From assembly GCA_963750965.1 (NCBI GenBank), contig CAVVSK010000010.1:124001-188000 (forward strand): a stretch of 64,000 bases of DNA. The letters run 5' to 3'. Under the pieces are notes generated by a model that saw nothing but the letters and a program-made list of their open reading frames with translations, was not told the DNA's origin and made no database searches. Made by a program: the position numbers and the translations under genes. Position 1 is the stretch's first letter, and every line of letters starts with the position of its first letter. The DNA is from CANKHA01 sp963750965 (lineage in GTDB: Bacteria; Pseudomonadota; Alphaproteobacteria; Rhizobiales; Xanthobacteraceae). Below, in pieces: positions 36,308 to 44,070 of the stretch.

Positions 36308-36338
36308 CCGTCCACAGGCGATCAACCGCCTATCCACA
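36308..36338 (+). promoter_or_regulatory. DnaA-box-like sites upstream of sodC
   Basis: CTATCCACA at 36330-36338 matches the DnaA box TTATCCACA in 8 of 9 positions; CCGTCCACA at 36308-36316 is a weaker 6 of 9. They lie in the gap between prmA and sodC, ~60-90 bp before the sodC start. No binding is shown by sequence alone. Confidence 0.35.
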
Positions 36339-36399
36339 GGCCGTCAACTGGAATAGGCTCCCGGCAAAATGTGCATTAATGGCTATGGGGAGGATTTTC

Positions 36400-36915
36400 A
36401 TGCGGATACCATTCCAACTTTTCGGGCTCACCGCCCTTGTACTGGCCGCGGCGACTCTGCCGTCGCAGGCGCAGACGGCGAAGGCCGCGCTGCAGACCGC
36501 CGACGGCAAGGACGCCGGCAGCGTGACCCTGACGCAAACGCCGTCGGGCGTTTTGCTGGCGCTCACGGTAAAAGGCCTGCCGCCGGGCGAGCACGCGTTT
36601 CATGTGCATGAGGTCGGCAAATGCGAGGCGCCGTTCACGTCCGCCGGCGGGCATTTCAATCCGGACAAGAAGAAGCATGGCTTAATGGCGGCAGACGGGG
36701 CACATGCGGGCGATATGCCGAACCTGCATATTCCGGCGAGCGGCGAACTGGCCGTGGAAGTGCATAATGCGGCAATCACGCTTGAGAAGGGCAAGCTGAA
36801 TTCGCTGTTCGATGCCGACGGCTCAGCGGTGATCATCCATGCCGGCAAGGACGACTACAAATCCGATCCGACCGGGGAGGCGGGCGGCCGCATCGCCTGC
36901 GGCGTCGTGCAATAG
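36400..36915 (+). CDS. sodC: Periplasmic Cu/Zn superoxide dismutase
   Basis: Converts superoxide to peroxide and oxygen in the periplasm. ATG 36400 has GGGGAGG eight bases upstream and begins a signal peptide (MRIPFQLFGLTALVLAAATL, cut after SQA). Cu ligands are His68 and His70 in HAFHVHEVGKC, the bridging His is in GGHFNP, further Zn ligands in KKHG and the GAHAGDMPNL loop, and the disulfide Cys are in GKCEAP and RIACGVV. The 171 residues match bacterial SodC. The frame is open for 700 bases upstream but that part is antisense to prmA. Confidence 0.94.
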   Translation: MRIPFQLFGLTALVLAAATLPSQAQTAKAALQTADGKDAGSVTLTQTPSGVLLALTVKGLPPGEHAFHVHEVGKCEAPFTSAGGHFNPDKKKHGLMAADGAHAGDMPNLHIPASGELAVEVHNAAITLEKGKLNSLFDADGSAVIIHAGKDDYKSDPTGEAGGRIACGVVQ

Positions 36916-36943
36916 CGGCGGGGTGACGGTTCATAGGCGGCAC

Positions 36944-36984
36944 GTTTCCACAGCAGTTCACACCCCATCCACAGCTTTTCCACA
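36944..36984 (+). promoter_or_regulatory. DnaA-box-like cluster downstream of sodC
   Basis: Three CCACA-containing nonamers within 41 bp: GTTTCCACA (36944-36952, 7 of 9), CCATCCACA (36965-36973, 7 of 9) and TTTTCCACA (36976-36984, 8 of 9 to TTATCCACA). All are in the same orientation, and the last ends 3 bases before the next start codon. Confidence 0.35.
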
Positions 36985-36987
36985 AAC

Positions 36988-37494
36988 ATGCAAGAAACTG
37001 CCGCCAAGCCTGCGCGCCCGAAAACGCTCAAGCGTTGGCTCAAGAGCACCTCGAACCGTACCTTCGCGCTTTATCCGGTTCTGGTTTTTTTGTTTGAATA
37101 TCTCTGGCATGGCGGCCGCATCCATTTTATCGGCTGGAACCTAGTTTTGGGCATCCCGCTCCTGATCTGGGGCTATGCGCAATATCGGCTGTCGGGAAAT
37201 TATCGCGAGCGCGTCGGCGGCGGCGGCCCCGGCATCGAGATCCCGCCCGAGCGTATGGTTGATCGGGGCATTTATGCTTACACGCGCAACCCGATGTATC
37301 TCGGCCATCTGATCTTCATGCTCGGGCTGGCGATCACTTTCTGGTCCTGGGCGGCGCTGCTGCTGCTCGCTTTCCATCTTTACTGGTTCCAGCAGCGCGT
37401 GCTGGAAGACGAGACACGGCTGACTCAAATTTTCGGCCCGCCATACATCGACTATATGCGCCGTGTGAAGCGCTGGATCCCGCACGTCATCTGA
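36988..37494 (+). CDS. Isoprenylcysteine carboxyl methyltransferase-like (ICMT/PEMT) membrane protein
   Basis: Membrane methyltransferase family of uncertain bacterial substrate; relatives methylate lipids or small molecules with SAM. The 168 residues have four to five hydrophobic helices. The SAM-binding signature is GIYAYTRNPMYLGHLIFMLGLA, and the end shows the conserved Glu-Asp region LEDETRLTQIFGPPYIDYMRRV. The start ATG 36988 follows a DnaA-box-like sequence and has no ribosome-binding site, so translation may be weak or the start may be later. It lies 72 bp after sodC. Confidence 0.85.
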   Translation: MQETAAKPARPKTLKRWLKSTSNRTFALYPVLVFLFEYLWHGGRIHFIGWNLVLGIPLLIWGYAQYRLSGNYRERVGGGGPGIEIPPERMVDRGIYAYTRNPMYLGHLIFMLGLAITFWSWAALLLLAFHLYWFQQRVLEDETRLTQIFGPPYIDYMRRVKRWIPHVI

Positions 37495-37550
37495 GCCCCT
37501 GCGCGTACCGATCCGGTTGGGCCGGAGACCGGCGGCATGACGCTGACCGG

Positions 37551-38021
37551 CTATGGCCGGCGGGCGAGTCGGCGGATTGCTTGATCGAGCGTGGAGAGGA
37601 ATGCCGAGCGATCGCGCGGCGAGAAGGGGCGGGGACCGCTCGTCGACTCGCCAGCCGAACGCAAGTCCGTCATCAGGTCGCGCACCGCCAGCGCCATGCC
37701 GATGGAATCCGCCGTGAATGCCCGTCCGTTTGGCGCGATCACCGCGGCGCCCGCCTTCACGCAACGGTCCGCCAGCGGAATATCGGCGGTGACCACGATG
37801 GCGGAAGCATCCGCCCGCTCGGCGATCCAGTCGTCGGCGGCATCTGGGCCCGCCGCCACCGCGACACGCTCGATCAGCGGGTCCTGCGGCACGCGCATGA
37901 AACTGTTGGTAACGACAAACACCGGAAGTCGATGGCGGCCGGCGACGCGATAGATCTCATCCTTCACCGGACAGGCATCGGCGTCGACGTAAATGCGGAT
38001 CGGGGCAAGGAGGTCGCTCAT
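37551..38021 (-). CDS. YaiI/YqxD family protein (DUF188)
   Basis: Conserved protein with a PIN-like/NYN-like nuclease fold; biochemical role unknown. Family motifs are RIYVDADACPVKDEIYR at the N-terminus, FVVTNSFMRVP, GPDAADDWIAERA and VVTADIPLADRCVKAGA, with Asp residues placed as metal ligands. I chose ATG 38021 because AGGAG-type bases are lacking upstream of 38156 and the conserved domain begins within 10 residues of 38021. The length of 156 residues fits the family. Convergent with the ICMT-like gene. Confidence 0.92.
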   Translation of the reverse strand: MSDLLAPIRIYVDADACPVKDEIYRVAGRHRLPVFVVTNSFMRVPQDPLIERVAVAAGPDAADDWIAERADASAIVVTADIPLADRCVKAGAAVIAPNGRAFTADSIGMALAVRDLMTDLRSAGESTSGPRPFSPRDRSAFLSTLDQAIRRLARRP

Positions 38022-38334
38022 AGCCGCGATAATAGCAACAAAGGACTTACCCTCGCGTCCAGGGGAGCGCCCGTTCAACGGGTAAATGAGGCGCGCCCAA
38101 ACGTCGATCGACTGAAGTGGTGAGACTCGCAGGCAAACGGCTGCACAAAGCGCCACGCTTTAGCATCCTCGGGAAATCAGCGCCGCGGAACCGACCAGAC
38201 GTGGCCATAAACATTCGCGAGAACAGAAGGTTAAGCTGATGAAACCGGTTTTATCAGGTCCCATCAGTAAATCGTTTATCCCTTCTCCTTAGAATCAAGC
38301 CCCTGAATGCGACGAATATTCGCTGGGGGTACGC
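38022..38334. other. Intergenic region before the metalloprotease
   Basis: Divergent 313-bp gap. It should contain the promoters of the DUF188 gene and of the metalloprotease. A+T-rich stretches occur near 38222-38290 (GGTTTTATC, AAATCGTTTATCCC). A GGGGG box precedes the protease ATG. No gene or repeat was recognised. Confidence 0.45.
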
Positions 38335-39768
38335 ATGATTTCCTGCAAGCAAGCGCGGCCGGTGGCCACGGCAGCTGTCTTCGCCTTTTTTGCCGCTGCC
38401 ATTCTGGACGCAAACATTACCACCGCGGCGGCTGCCGGTCTGTTTGATCCGGCGACCGCGGCAGAAATGAGCGCTGCCCCTCAGAGTGGGGGAACCATGC
38501 GCGACGGCTTGCGAGGCTCCAGCGACGGGAGCCTGCGCAACCGGCTGGTCACTCTCAACACGACCGAACTGGCTCGCATCGTTCCTGCTGGGTTGGACAA
38601 TGCCCGCAATCGGCTGGAGCAGGCTCGGACCCTGAGCAGGGCGGTTACGCTTGACCTGTTTCCCGGCGTGAGCGTGACGGCGGAACGCAAGGACATCGAA
38701 GCGCCGGATGAGGGTGGCTACATCTGGGCCGGCGAAGCAAACGGTAACGACCCGAGCTTTGTGACGCTTGTTATCAACGACAACTCGGTTCTCGGCCAAG
38801 TCCAAAAGGGAGGGCGGCTCTATAGTATCGAGCCGGTTTCCGGCCGCTTGCATAGAATCATTGAAATTGACGAGAGCAAAATACTGAAAGACATTCATCC
38901 TCCGCTGCCGCAAGAACTCATCCAAAAAAGAAGCGAGGCTGCGGAACCACCGGCTGAAGCGGCTGACTCCAAAGCGGTGACCAATATCAGGGTCTTGGTG
39001 GCGAATACCGTCACTGCGAGAGCTGAATGCGTTGCTGGCGGTACCGTTGCGCAAGACCAGCAATGCATGCAGGCGCGCATCAACCTTGCCGTTTCTCTCG
39101 CGAACCAAGCCTTCGCCCGTAGCGGCGTATTGATAAAGTTCGTGCGCGTCGGCGGACAAGTTGAAGTGAGCTATGCTGATACGACAGTGTACGGCACGAA
39201 TACCTCAAACAACTACATAGGCGTGCTCTGCGACCTCGCCAATGCCGCTTGCGGCTTCAACAATCAGATGACCAAGTTCGCTACGGTGCGGACCAGGCGT
39301 GAGCAATTTGACGCTGACCTGGTCATATTGATGCGCAGGGCAGGCGCGGCCTGCGGCGTTGCCTTTGTCCCGAACCCGCCGACAGCAGCGACCTCCAATA
39401 GTGGCTTTTCCGTCGTCACGTCGACCAAGGGCGGCTTCTATAACTGCATTGAAGCAAATACCTTGGCGCATGAGACCGGACATAACATGGGTCTTTTCCA
39501 CGACCGTTTCGTGGAACCTGCGGCCGGACCCGCCAAGTTCAATTACGGCTATGTCGATACCGCGCCCGCCGGGAGGTTCCGCGAGATCATGTCCTATCCA
39601 GATAAATGCGCTGCGGCGGGGGTCAATTGCGCGCGCATTCCGTATATGAGCACGCCGCTGAAGCTTTATAACGGCCGAAAGATAGGTATCCCACAAGGTC
39701 AGGCGGGCGCTGCCGATGGTGCCCGCACGTTGAACACGACGAGAGCAATCGTCGGCGCTTATCGCTGA
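38335..39768 (+). CDS. Secreted reprolysin-like zinc metalloprotease
   Basis: Exported metzincin protease. A signal peptide covers ~1-34 (hydrophobic ATAAVFAFFAAAILDA, ending TAAAA). Residues ~40-215 look like a propeptide. The catalytic domain carries HETGHNMGLFHD (residues 379-390), the extended HExxHxxGxxHD zinc site of reprolysin/M12-type enzymes, and the Met-turn is in EIMSYPDKCAA. Several Cys suggest disulfides. Length 477 residues. It ends before a clear terminator. Peptidyl-Asp metalloendopeptidase is the nearest family I recall; substrates unknown. Confidence 0.9.
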   Translation: MISCKQARPVATAAVFAFFAAAILDANITTAAAAGLFDPATAAEMSAAPQSGGTMRDGLRGSSDGSLRNRLVTLNTTELARIVPAGLDNARNRLEQARTLSRAVTLDLFPGVSVTAERKDIEAPDEGGYIWAGEANGNDPSFVTLVINDNSVLGQVQKGGRLYSIEPVSGRLHRIIEIDESKILKDIHPPLPQELIQKRSEAAEPPAEAADSKAVTNIRVLVANTVTARAECVAGGTVAQDQQCMQARINLAVSLANQAFARSGVLIKFVRVGGQVEVSYADTTVYGTNTSNNYIGVLCDLANAACGFNNQMTKFATVRTRREQFDADLVILMRRAGAACGVAFVPNPPTAATSNSGFSVVTSTKGGFYNCIEANTLAHETGHNMGLFHDRFVEPAAGPAKFNYGYVDTAPAGRFREIMSYPDKCAAAGVNCARIPYMSTPLKLYNGRKIGIPQGQAGAADGARTLNTTRAIVGAYR

Positions 39769-39795
39769 CCTGTCCGCGAGAACGGGAACGGAAAA

Positions 39796-39825
39796 GAAGC
39801 CCCGGGCAAAACCCGGGGCTTCTTT
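39796..39825 (+). terminator. Intrinsic terminator of the metalloprotease gene
   Basis: Perfect 11-base stem (39796-39806 with 39812-39822, GAAGCCCCGGG) with loop CAAAA, followed by TTT. It begins 28 bp after the stop codon. The T tract is short but the stem is strong. Confidence 0.85.
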
Positions 39826-40057
39826 CGCACGCATCTAAAGCCCGGCCGCAGGGCAGCGCGGTGTCCGGCCAGGCAATCGCAAAAATCAGGCGATTCGGCT
39901 CGGGCGATCGGCAAATTACCGCCGGCTCTATTGCGGCGGCGCGCTCAGCGTAAGGGCGAATCCGTTCCGTTTGATTTGATCAGCCATTTCCTGTGCGCCC
40001 AACGTACGAGGATCTGCCGGGTGCCGGCAGACCGTCAGGCCTCGCGCGCGCGGCTGA

Positions 40058-40141
40058 TCAGCTCAGCCCGCCCAGCAGCCAGATGATCAGGATGATCGGC
40101 AACGGGATTCCGATCAGCCAAAGCAATAATCCGCGTCCCAT
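40058..40141 (-). CDS. 27-residue hydrophobic membrane peptide
   Basis: A tiny gene with a good ribosome site: AAGGAG six bases before ATG 40141. It encodes 27 residues: MGRG, then a nearly continuous hydrophobic run (LLLWLIGIPLP followed by IILIIWLLGG), ending LS and TGA at 40058-40060. It is a single-span membrane peptide with a central Pro-rich kink (IPLP). Small proteins of this kind recur in Rhizobiales genomes, as far as I recall, with no known function. It is transcribed away from the PHA gene, from the same gap. Confidence 0.65.
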   Translation of the reverse strand: MGRGLLLWLIGIPLPIILIIWLLGGLS

Positions 40142-40300
40142 AGGTTGCTCCTTAAATACCCAGCGAAATGTGTCCTCTCATAACGGTGCAGGGTGGCCGG
40201 GGGTTCCCTGCTGGCCGCCGCGGATGGAGTGCAGGGAAGTTGACGGCCGGCCATTTCATTTTGCGGCGCGGCTGCTTACATCGCCTAGCGGAGGCCACAG

Positions 40301-40612
40301 ATGTCCAAACCGCTTGTCGTTTCTATTCCGCATCGGCTCGGAAAAGCCGAGGCCGTGCGCCGGCTAAAAGCCGGGCTCTCGTCCGTGCAGTCGGATTTCA
40401 AACACATCTTCACGGTGCAGGAGGAGACATGGCTGGGCGACAGCCTGACCTTCCGAATCAGCGCGCTCGGCCAGGCGGCCTCGGGCGTGATCGACGTACG
40501 GGAGGATCACGTGCAGATGGAGCTGCAGCTTCCCTGGCTGCTGCATCAGATCGTGGCCAAGGCGCAGGGGTTGATCCGCAAACGCGGGCAACTGTTGCTG
40601 GAGAAAAAATAG
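40301..40612 (+). CDS. Polyhydroxyalkanoic acid system family protein
   Basis: A 103-residue protein matching the small family associated with PHA granules (PHA_gran_rgn type). Key stretches are SIPHRLGKAEAVRRLKAGL at the start, WLGDSLTFRISALGQAASG in the middle and ELQLPWLLHQIVAKAQGLI near the end, all typical of the family. The start at ATG 40301 has CGGAGG ten bases upstream. Biochemical role is not established; relatives may aid granule formation. It lies alone, with no phaC nearby in this window. Confidence 0.85.
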   Translation: MSKPLVVSIPHRLGKAEAVRRLKAGLSSVQSDFKHIFTVQEETWLGDSLTFRISALGQAASGVIDVREDHVQMELQLPWLLHQIVAKAQGLIRKRGQLLLEKK

Positions 40613-40804
40613 GCGCGCGATGGCAGAAAGTGATCTCCGGTTCGGGCGATCCTCAACAAACGCGTGTCCAGAAAGATATTTGAACAACGCCGGAGCGTAT
40701 CCGCCCCGGCGAAGTTTTTTAGCCCCGGTTTGATCCCTATTTGATCGCGAAGAACGAATCGCGCCGCGCAGAATCGCCGCCGGAAATGTATGAACGAAAA
40801 GTTG

Positions 40805-41038
40805 TTAAGCGCGCGCTCGACGGACGGTGCGGCGCCTGCTGCCGGCTTTTTTCTTGCCTTTGCCGCGGCGCTGAGAATTTAGCGACAGGCCGAGCGCCAG
40901 CGCCTTCTGGCGGATCGCACCTTCGGTGCGCTTGAGCAAGCGGGCGATCTTTCCGGCCGGAACGATATTTTTGGCGGCGGTTCTCAACGCTTTCACTTCC
41001 ACAGCGAGCCACGAACGCCGCTTTTTTTTGGTAGCCAA
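40805..41038 (-). CDS. Small basic helix-turn-helix (SANT/Myb-like) protein
   Basis: A 77-residue, very basic protein. Residues ~8-55 (SWLAVEVKALRTAAKN, then KIARLLKRTEGAIRQKALAL) look like a trihelical SANT/homeodomain-like DNA-binding unit found in small Rhizobiales proteins. The tail is a run of Arg and Lys (RRGKGKKKAGSRRR) that could bind nucleic acid nonspecifically. The start ATG 41038 has AGGAGG nearby (CAGGAGGCTCC on the coding strand). Role unknown; possibly a nucleoid-associated or regulatory protein. Confidence 0.75.
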   Translation of the reverse strand: MATKKKRRSWLAVEVKALRTAAKNIVPAGKIARLLKRTEGAIRQKALALGLSLNSQRRGKGKKKAGSRRRTVRRARA

Positions 41039-41224
41039 TGGAGCCTCCTGATTTCTTTGAAGAAGGGCCTTCTAGCACAGGCTTTGACGGAAGGAACTAC
41101 AATTTCCCGTAAAGCTTTTTAGGCCTCCAATCAGATGCGGACAGATCAAGCTTATATCGCGATGCGAGCAAAGAAAGCTGGCTGCATGCTCCGACCAATC
41201 AAACTAAAGTGTAAGCAGGCTGTT

Positions 41225-41938
41225 TTAATTCCAGCCGGGAGCGGCGGGTGGCGCGGGGTCCACTGCCGCCGTCGCAGGCAGTCCGTGTGCCGGCTGCTGG
41301 ATAGGCGGCATTCCCCCTCGTTGGGGTGGCGCATAGCCATAGGTCTGCGCCGGCGCGTAGGGGTAAGTGGTGGATTCGCCTGGTTGAGCCCACGGTGCAG
41401 CCGGGGCGGGGATCGGAACTGTCTTGAGCGCTTGCTGCTCCGTCTGTGCTGACGAGGCCGGCGGACGTTTCTTCGCCACGACCGGCGCGTCGCGATCTCC
41501 CAGCACGACCACCCGCGCATTGGCCAAGCCTTCGCGCTTTACCAGCGTAAACAATCTCTCCGCATGCTTCGGGGCGAGCCGCACGCAACCATGCGAGGCG
41601 GGGCGGCCGAGCCGGCGCGTTTCGTAGCTGCCGTGAATGGCGTGTCCGTCGCCGGTGAAAAATATGGAATAAGGCATCGGGGCCTCGTCCCATTCCTTTG
41701 AATAATGATCTTCCTCAAGGCGGAAGGGACGGAAGCTGCCTGCCGGCGTTTCGTAGCCGCGGCGCCCAGTGGACACCGGCCAGATCCAGCGCGTTGCTCC
41801 GTCGATATCAACGGTCATCTGCTGCGTCGCCTTGTCGATAGTGATCAGGATTCCCGCCTGTGCGGAAAGCGGGCCAAGGCAAAACCACGCCCCGAGCAGC
41901 GTGGCAGCTAACTTAACGAAGCGGGGCATGAACATCAT
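41225..41938 (-). CDS. L,D-transpeptidase (YkuD domain), exported
   Basis: Cross-links peptidoglycan between meso-DAP residues or attaches proteins to it, acting in the periplasm. A signal peptide ends near SAQA-G (residue ~28). The YkuD domain spans ~30-147 with catalytic HG-x-C motif: His102 in HAIHGS and SHGCVRLAP with Cys118 and Arg120. A Pro/Ala/Gln-rich C-terminal tail of about 85 residues follows and is probably disordered. Start at 41938; ATG at residue 4 is equally possible. Neighbouring genes do not suggest a partner. Confidence 0.92.
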   Translation of the reverse strand: MMFMPRFVKLAATLLGAWFCLGPLSAQAGILITIDKATQQMTVDIDGATRWIWPVSTGRRGYETPAGSFRPFRLEEDHYSKEWDEAPMPYSIFFTGDGHAIHGSYETRRLGRPASHGCVRLAPKHAERLFTLVKREGLANARVVVLGDRDAPVVAKKRPPASSAQTEQQALKTVPIPAPAAPWAQPGESTTYPYAPAQTYGYAPPQRGGMPPIQQPAHGLPATAAVDPAPPAAPGWN

Positions 41939-42066
41939 CCGTCTACATTGCGTGGGGAAAAGTGCGCGGCGCTTCTTTGGTTCCCGGTCCGCAGCGGAAC
42001 TTCCAGCCGGCGCGGACGGTTACCTCAACAGATGATGAACAAAACGTCAGTTTGAGGAGAGTAACG

Positions 42067-42381
42067 ATGGCCAAACGGATTGTTCGCGTGCGCCAACGCC
42101 CGCCGACTGACGTCGCCAATCAGAGCGAGGTAGATGAGGCCGATGCGCCGGTGCTCGGTTCCGCTACTGGCCGCGAAGAAGGCCGGTCGGAGGACGAGCC
42201 GCTTTCCGATTTCGAGACGGAAGTGCGCGACCATGAAGCGAGCGCGCAGCCGCTGAGCGAAATCACCGGCGGTCCGCAAGGCGGCACTCCGGACGAGGAC
42301 AAGGACGGTCTCAACGAAGTGGAACGCGCGCTGCGCGATGCCGCGGAATCACCTGTTGGACAAAGAGAGGTCGGGAAGTAG
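42067..42381 (+). CDS. Small acidic protein of unknown function
   Basis: A 104-residue, strongly acidic, probably disordered protein. ATG 42067 is preceded by GAGGAGAG, and the longer frame to 41962 has no ribosome site. After a basic start (AKRIVRVRQRPP) it is rich in Glu, Asp, Ser and Gly (VDEADAPVLGSATGREEG; DEDKDGLNEVERALRDAAES). No known domain was recognised. The calcium-loop-like DEDKDGLNEVE resembles half an EF-hand, but a single loop is weak evidence. Confidence 0.65.
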   Translation: MAKRIVRVRQRPPTDVANQSEVDEADAPVLGSATGREEGRSEDEPLSDFETEVRDHEASAQPLSEITGGPQGGTPDEDKDGLNEVERALRDAAESPVGQREVGK

Positions 42382-42529
42382 AGTTCAGTTTGCCCTCTAG
42401 GGCGCAGGCCAAGCCTGCGAACTTGGAATCTTCGCGGCGACTCGAAATTAGGGATTTTGGGCTCACGCGCTTGCAATGCTGATCGTCAGGTAAACCGTGC
42501 TCGGCGCGCGCGCCCCGGAACAAGCACTG

Positions 42530-42934
42530 TTATTTTCCCAACACCAAAGCCCAAAATCGCTGGCCGGCGGCGGATACGGCTGAACCAAGGCCATAGCGCG
42601 TCAGGTCCGGCCGCAGCATGTTGGCGCGGTGCGGCGATGAATTGATCCATTGCTGCATGGCGCAGTTCACGTCGGCGCAACCATAGGCCACGTTCTCGGC
42701 GCGCGCGCCGCGCGGCGCGCGGACGTTGTAAAATCCCGCATGATCCATCGTGCCGCGGCGCGCCATATCCGCCGCATGGGCCCTCGCCAAGGCGGCAAGC
42801 GTCTCATGCGCGCTCATCGGCTTCAGGCCGTTGGTCTTGCGATAGCCATTGAGGTCGATCGCCTGGACGGGAGAGGTGATCAGCGGAATCAGAATGGCAA
42901 CAAGGAAAGGCAGCTGGCGGGCGGACAAAGGCAT
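42530..42934 (-). CDS. Secreted CAP-domain protein (copy 1)
   Basis: A 134-residue member of the CAP/SCP-PR1 superfamily with a signal peptide (~1-25, cut after VQA). Family hallmarks are the His in MDHAGF, the Glu in RAENVAYGC, and SSPHRANMLRPDLTRYGLG near the end. The cysteine pair (YGCADVNCAM) is shared with copy 2. Function of bacterial CAP proteins is mostly unknown. It is a tandem paralogue of the gene at 43051-43512, separated by 116 bp, same strand. Confidence 0.88.
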   Translation of the reverse strand: MPLSARQLPFLVAILIPLITSPVQAIDLNGYRKTNGLKPMSAHETLAALARAHAADMARRGTMDHAGFYNVRAPRGARAENVAYGCADVNCAMQQWINSSPHRANMLRPDLTRYGLGSAVSAAGQRFWALVLGK

Positions 42935-43050
42935 GCGTCACCGACGACCGACAATGATGGCCGGATTATAGGCAAAGACGGCTGCGGTTCTTTGGCTGTC
43001 GCGAAGGATGGTTTCCATTCGGTGATCCGGACTTTGTTCATTACGCCCAG

Positions 43051-43512
43051 TTATTGGCGCGCGGGGGCAGCTTGCTCCACATAGACGCGTTTCCCTTTGC
43101 GGGCGGGACCGCGCACAATCGGCGCCGCACCGCCCAATTCCATCACCCAGTAACGCCGTCCCGAAGCTGACAGGGCTGAAGCGAGGCCAAATGTGGTCAC
43201 GTCCTTGCGCAGCATGGCGGCGCGGTGCCGGGCGGAGCCGGCCCACTGCAGGATGGCGCAGGCTTCGTCGCCGCAGCCATAGCTGACATTCTCCGCGGCG
43301 GCGCCGAGCGGCGCTCGCTCGCGCAAAAAACCGGCATGGTCGAGCCTGCCGCGCCGCGCCAAATCCGACGCGTGGGAATAGGCCAATGCCGAAAGCGAGG
43401 AGTCCATGCGCAGCGCCGGGCGGCCGTGTTTCGCGCGGTAGCTATTGAGGTCCATCGCCTCAGCGGGAGCGGCGAGGGCAATCAGAACAACGGGGACGAA
43501 AATCAGGCGCAT
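43051..43512 (-). CDS. Secreted CAP-domain protein (copy 2)
   Basis: A 153-residue CAP/SCP-PR1 protein paralogous to copy 1: DLNSYRAKHGRPAL against DLNGYRKTNGLKPM, LDHAGFLRERAPLGAAAENV against MDHAGFYNVRAPRGARAENV. Start chosen at ATG 43512, which begins a clear signal peptide (MRLIFVPVVLIALAAPAEA); the frame reaches 43560 but that adds a basic stretch. It has a C-terminal extension (APIVRGPARKGKRVYVEQ) absent from copy 1. The two most likely arose by tandem duplication. Confidence 0.88.
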   Translation of the reverse strand: MRLIFVPVVLIALAAPAEAMDLNSYRAKHGRPALRMDSSLSALAYSHASDLARRGRLDHAGFLRERAPLGAAAENVSYGCGDEACAILQWAGSARHRAAMLRKDVTTFGLASALSASGRRYWVMELGGAAPIVRGPARKGKRVYVEQAAPARQ

Positions 43513-43648
43513 GACGGATATCCAGGATCGCTGCGCATGATGCGAACTCCGCCGTTTCACAACAAGGACCTGTTCACCCCGATGAAACAGGCCTAGCCTT
43601 GCCGCCGGCGGCTACAGCCGCCAGGAAATCAAATCGAGGGGGCAAGTC

Positions 43649-43918
43649 ATGACACTAACGATGGAAGCACTTCTCGTCATCCTGCTGGTTGGCCTTGCGG
43701 CTGGCTGGCTCGCGGGACAAATCGTGCAGGGCACGGGCTTTGGGCTCGTTGGCGACATTGTCATCGGCATCCTTGGCGCCTTCATCGCCAGCTGGCTGTT
43801 TCCAACGCTCGGCTTGCGGCTCGGCGGGGGTATTATCGCCACGATCATCGCCGCCGCGATCGGCGCCGTCATATTGCTGGTGGTGGTGCGGCTCATCAAG
43901 CGTGGCGGTCGCTGGTAG
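43649..43918 (+). CDS. GlsB/YeaQ/YmgE family stress-response membrane protein
   Basis: An 89-residue protein with three hydrophobic helices (transglycosylase-associated family). Characteristic Gly-rich motifs are GLAAGWLAGQIVQGTGFG and GDIVIGILGAFIASWLF; a third helix GAVILLVVVRLIKRGGRW ends it. The start ATG 43649 has GGGGG upstream. Family members are induced by envelope or general stress, but their biochemical role is unknown. Confidence 0.92.
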   Translation: MTLTMEALLVILLVGLAAGWLAGQIVQGTGFGLVGDIVIGILGAFIASWLFPTLGLRLGGGIIATIIAAAIGAVILLVVVRLIKRGGRW

Positions 43919-44070
43919 CCCGATTTACTTATTTTTTGTCGTGGCAGGCGTCGTACGGCGACGAAGGCAAATCCATTCCCGAAGCCGCTCAGGTCGGCTA
44001 TCGCCAGACCTGAGCGTTCTACGTGCTATCTGGGGCCTCCCGAGAGCAGGGCCTCCCGAGCCCGGGAAGT

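Noticed and set aside
36308..36984. Chromosomal replication origin
   Set aside because: The DnaA-like boxes are too few and imperfect, there is no A+T-rich unwinding region, and the usual alphaproteobacterial origin neighbours are absent.
39993..40367. A 124-codon plus-strand gene before the PHA-system gene
   Set aside because: It overlaps the start of the PHA-system gene in another frame, opposes the 27-residue membrane peptide, and has no recognisable features.
42300..42350. EF-hand calcium-binding protein at 42067-42381
   Set aside because: Only one loop-like stretch (DEDKDGLNEVE) without flanking helices of EF-hand type; a chance match in an acidic disordered protein is more likely.
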